A DNA stretch of 22,510 bases from the NCBI GenBank assembly GCA_030627625.1, contig DAOURR010000037.1, positions 1 to 22,510 of the forward strand, written 5' to 3'. Every line of letters starts with the position of its first letter. Position 1 is the stretch's first letter. A model generated the notes under the pieces. It did not search any database and was not told where the DNA came from. It worked only from the letters and a program-made list of their open reading frames with translations. The translations under genes and the position numbers were made by a program. This document shows positions 21,286 through 22,510 of the stretch, one piece after another. Origin of the DNA: UBA3103 sp002365855 (GTDB lineage Bacteria > Bacillota > Desulfotomaculia > Desulfotomaculales > Pelotomaculaceae).

Positions 21286-22373
21286 GCGAGGAAATCATAT
21301 TTGAAGGTGTCAAGGACTTAATCGAGAAAGGTAAAAAGCGCGGAGTTCTGACATATAACGAAATTATGGACAGTCTTCAGGGTACCGACCTGACACCTGA
21401 ACAAATTGATGATATATATGAAAAACTTGCGAACCTGGGTATAGAAGTTGTTCCGGAAGCCGCAGACATTGAGACTCATGAACGGTCGCCGCTGGGAACA
21501 CCCCCCGAAGGAGCTGAGGTAGACCTGACCATCCCCGAAGGTGTTGGAATAGACGATCCCGTCCGCATGTATTTAAAGGAAATTGGTCGTGTACCGCTCC
21601 TCACATCTGCAGAGGAAGTGGACCTGGCCATACGCATGGAGAATGGTGAAGAAGAGGCCAAAAGAAGGCTGGCGGAAGCCAACTTGAGGCTGGTGGTTAG
21701 TATTGCCAAGCGCTATGTCGGCAGGGGGATGCTGTTCCTGGACCTGATTCAGGAAGGCAACCTGGGATTGATTAAAGCGGTTGAAAAGTTTGATCACCGT
21801 AAGGGATTTAAGTTCAGCACTTATGCCACCTGGTGGATTCGCCAGGCCATCACCAGGGCTATCGCGGACCAGGCCAGGACGATCAGGATCCCCGTGCATA
21901 TGGTGGAAACCATTAATAAACTCATCAGAGTTTCCCGGCAGCTTTTACAGGAGTTAGGGCGCGATCCAAGCCCTGAGGAAATCGCCAAGGAGATGAACAT
22001 TTCCGAGGAAAAAGTCAGGGAAATTCAAAAGATTGCACAGGAACCGGTATCACTGGAAACACCCATCGGTGAGGAGGAAGATTCACACCTGGGAGATTTT
22101 ATTGAAGATCAGGAAGCCAGGGCACCCGCCGAAGAAGCTTCATTTACTTTACTGCGGGAACAGTTGGACGAAGTATTAAAGACGTTAACAGATCGTGAGC
22201 AGAGGGTTCTGCGCCTGCGGTTTGGCCTTGATGACGGCCGGGCGCGTACGCTGGAAGAGGTTGGGCAAAAGTTTGGTGTTACCCGGGAGAGGATCAGGCA
22301 GATTGAAGCCAAAACACTTCGCAAATTGCGCCATCCAAGCCGCAGTAAAAAATTAAAAGACTACCTGGACTAA
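21282..22373 (+). CDS. sigA: primary RNA polymerase sigma factor SigA (RpoD)
   Basis: Housekeeping sigma-70 factor of 363 residues (B. subtilis SigA 371). Region 1.1-like N terminus (1-80), region 1.2 DPVRMYLKEIGRVPLLT (92-108), region 2 with RLVVSIAKRYVGRG and KFSTYATWWIRQAI (-10 recognition and melting), region 3, and region 4.2 with VTRERIRQIEAKTLRKLRHP at the C terminus. Start GTG 21282 overlaps the dnaG stop by 4 bases, with GAGGGGAGGG (21265-21274) just upstream, so translation is coupled. No terminator is evident in the 60 bases to the tRNA, which has its own promoter. Confidence 0.98.
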   Translation: MSEEIIFEGVKDLIEKGKKRGVLTYNEIMDSLQGTDLTPEQIDDIYEKLANLGIEVVPEAADIETHERSPLGTPPEGAEVDLTIPEGVGIDDPVRMYLKEIGRVPLLTSAEEVDLAIRMENGEEEAKRRLAEANLRLVVSIAKRYVGRGMLFLDLIQEGNLGLIKAVEKFDHRKGFKFSTYATWWIRQAITRAIADQARTIRIPVHMVETINKLIRVSRQLLQELGRDPSPEEIAKEMNISEEKVREIQKIAQEPVSLETPIGEEEDSHLGDFIEDQEARAPAEEASFTLLREQLDEVLKTLTDREQRVLRLRFGLDDGRARTLEEVGQKFGVTRERIRQIEAKTLRKLRHPSRSKKLKDYLD

Positions 22374-22392
22374 TTTCTCAGCAACAGATGCA

Positions 22393-22421
22393 TTGACTGC
22401 GGCCACAAATTATCGTATAAT
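22393..22421 (+). promoter_or_regulatory. near-consensus sigma-A promoter for tRNA-Asn
   Basis: TTGACT (22393-22398) and a perfect TATAAT (22416-22421) are separated by 17 bases. The mature tRNA begins 15 bases after the -10, fitting a short leader removed by RNase P. Confidence 0.92.
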
Positions 22422-22436
22422 ACTTGTTGCTGATGT

Positions 22437-22510
22437 TCCTCGATAGCTCAACGGTAGAGCAACCGGCTGTTAACCGGTAGGTTGTAGGTTCGAATCCTAC
22501 TCGGGGAGCC
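22437..22510 (+). tRNA. tRNA-Asn (anticodon GUU)
   Basis: Full cloverleaf: the acceptor arm TCCTCGA (22437-22443) pairs with TCGGGGA (22501-22507, one G-U). The anticodon stem ACCGG/CCGGT (22462-22466 with 22474-22478) encloses the loop CTGTTAA with anticodon GTT at 22469-22471, and the T-loop region holds GGTTCGAATCC. Discriminator G22508 is followed by CC and the window ends before the final A, so CCA is probably genome-encoded. Further tRNAs may follow outside the window. Confidence 0.97.

Noticed and set aside
1..22510. Search for CRISPR arrays, phage or transposase genes, toxin-antitoxin or defence systems
   Set aside because: No repeat-spacer pattern and no such genes were seen; apart from the intron end, the block is conserved core genome with uniform strand and style.

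Overview
The window is a core-genome block from a spore-forming, low-to-mid GC Firmicute. Protein sequences, gene order (yqfC-yqfD-phoH-pgpH-ybeY-dgk-cdd-era-recO, then a T-box-controlled glyQS, a ccpN-like gene, ppsR, ppdK, and finally dgt-dnaG-sigA-tRNA) and a two-subunit glycyl-tRNA synthetase all point to a clostridial lineage of the Desulfotomaculum/Pelotomaculum type. This assignment is inferred from gene content; no database search was possible. Every gene I can support is on the + strand.

Layout. (1) Bases 1-78 are the 3' end (domains V and VI) of a group II intron whose body lies upstream of the window. (2) 160-1718: sporulation genes yqfC and yqfD. (3) 1777-8557: housekeeping string phoH, pgpH (c-di-AMP phosphodiesterase family), ybeY, an undecaprenol-kinase/PAP2-phosphatase fusion, cdd, era and recO. 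(4) 8612-9046: a small uncharacterised UBA-like/DUF4342 protein. (5) 9057-12427: a sigma-A promoter, a glycine T-box leader with terminator, then glyQ and glyS. (6) 12487-16793: two CcpN-type operator matches, a CcpN-like HTH-CBS regulator, the PPDK regulatory kinase/phosphorylase ppsR, pyruvate phosphate dikinase ppdK and a strong terminator. (7) 16817-18084: thpR, a flavodoxin-like reductase with a four-cysteine cluster, and a terminator. (8) 18121-22373: dgt, dnaG and the primary sigma factor sigA, preceded by sigma-H-like promoter matches. (9) 22393-22510: a near-consensus promoter and tRNA-Asn(GUU), cut by the window end one base before the end of CCA.

How the parts work together. Envelope lipid-carrier recycling, c-di-AMP turnover, 16S rRNA maturation (YbeY, Era) and repair (RecO) form the conserved housekeeping string. 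The CcpN-PpsR-PPDK block reads as a self-contained switch for PEP synthesis: transcriptional control by a CcpN-like repressor, post-translational control by PpsR, and the target enzyme in the same transcription unit. The dgt-dnaG-sigA block ties nucleotide control, replication priming and basal transcription together.

I found no phage, CRISPR, defence or secondary-metabolite system. The most interesting items are regulatory or architectural: the CcpN-box pair in front of ccpN-ppsR-ppdK, the kinase-phosphatase fusion with altered catalytic residues, the sigma-H-like promoters before dgt and dnaG, the apparent AUU start of ppsR, and the intron end abutting yqfC.
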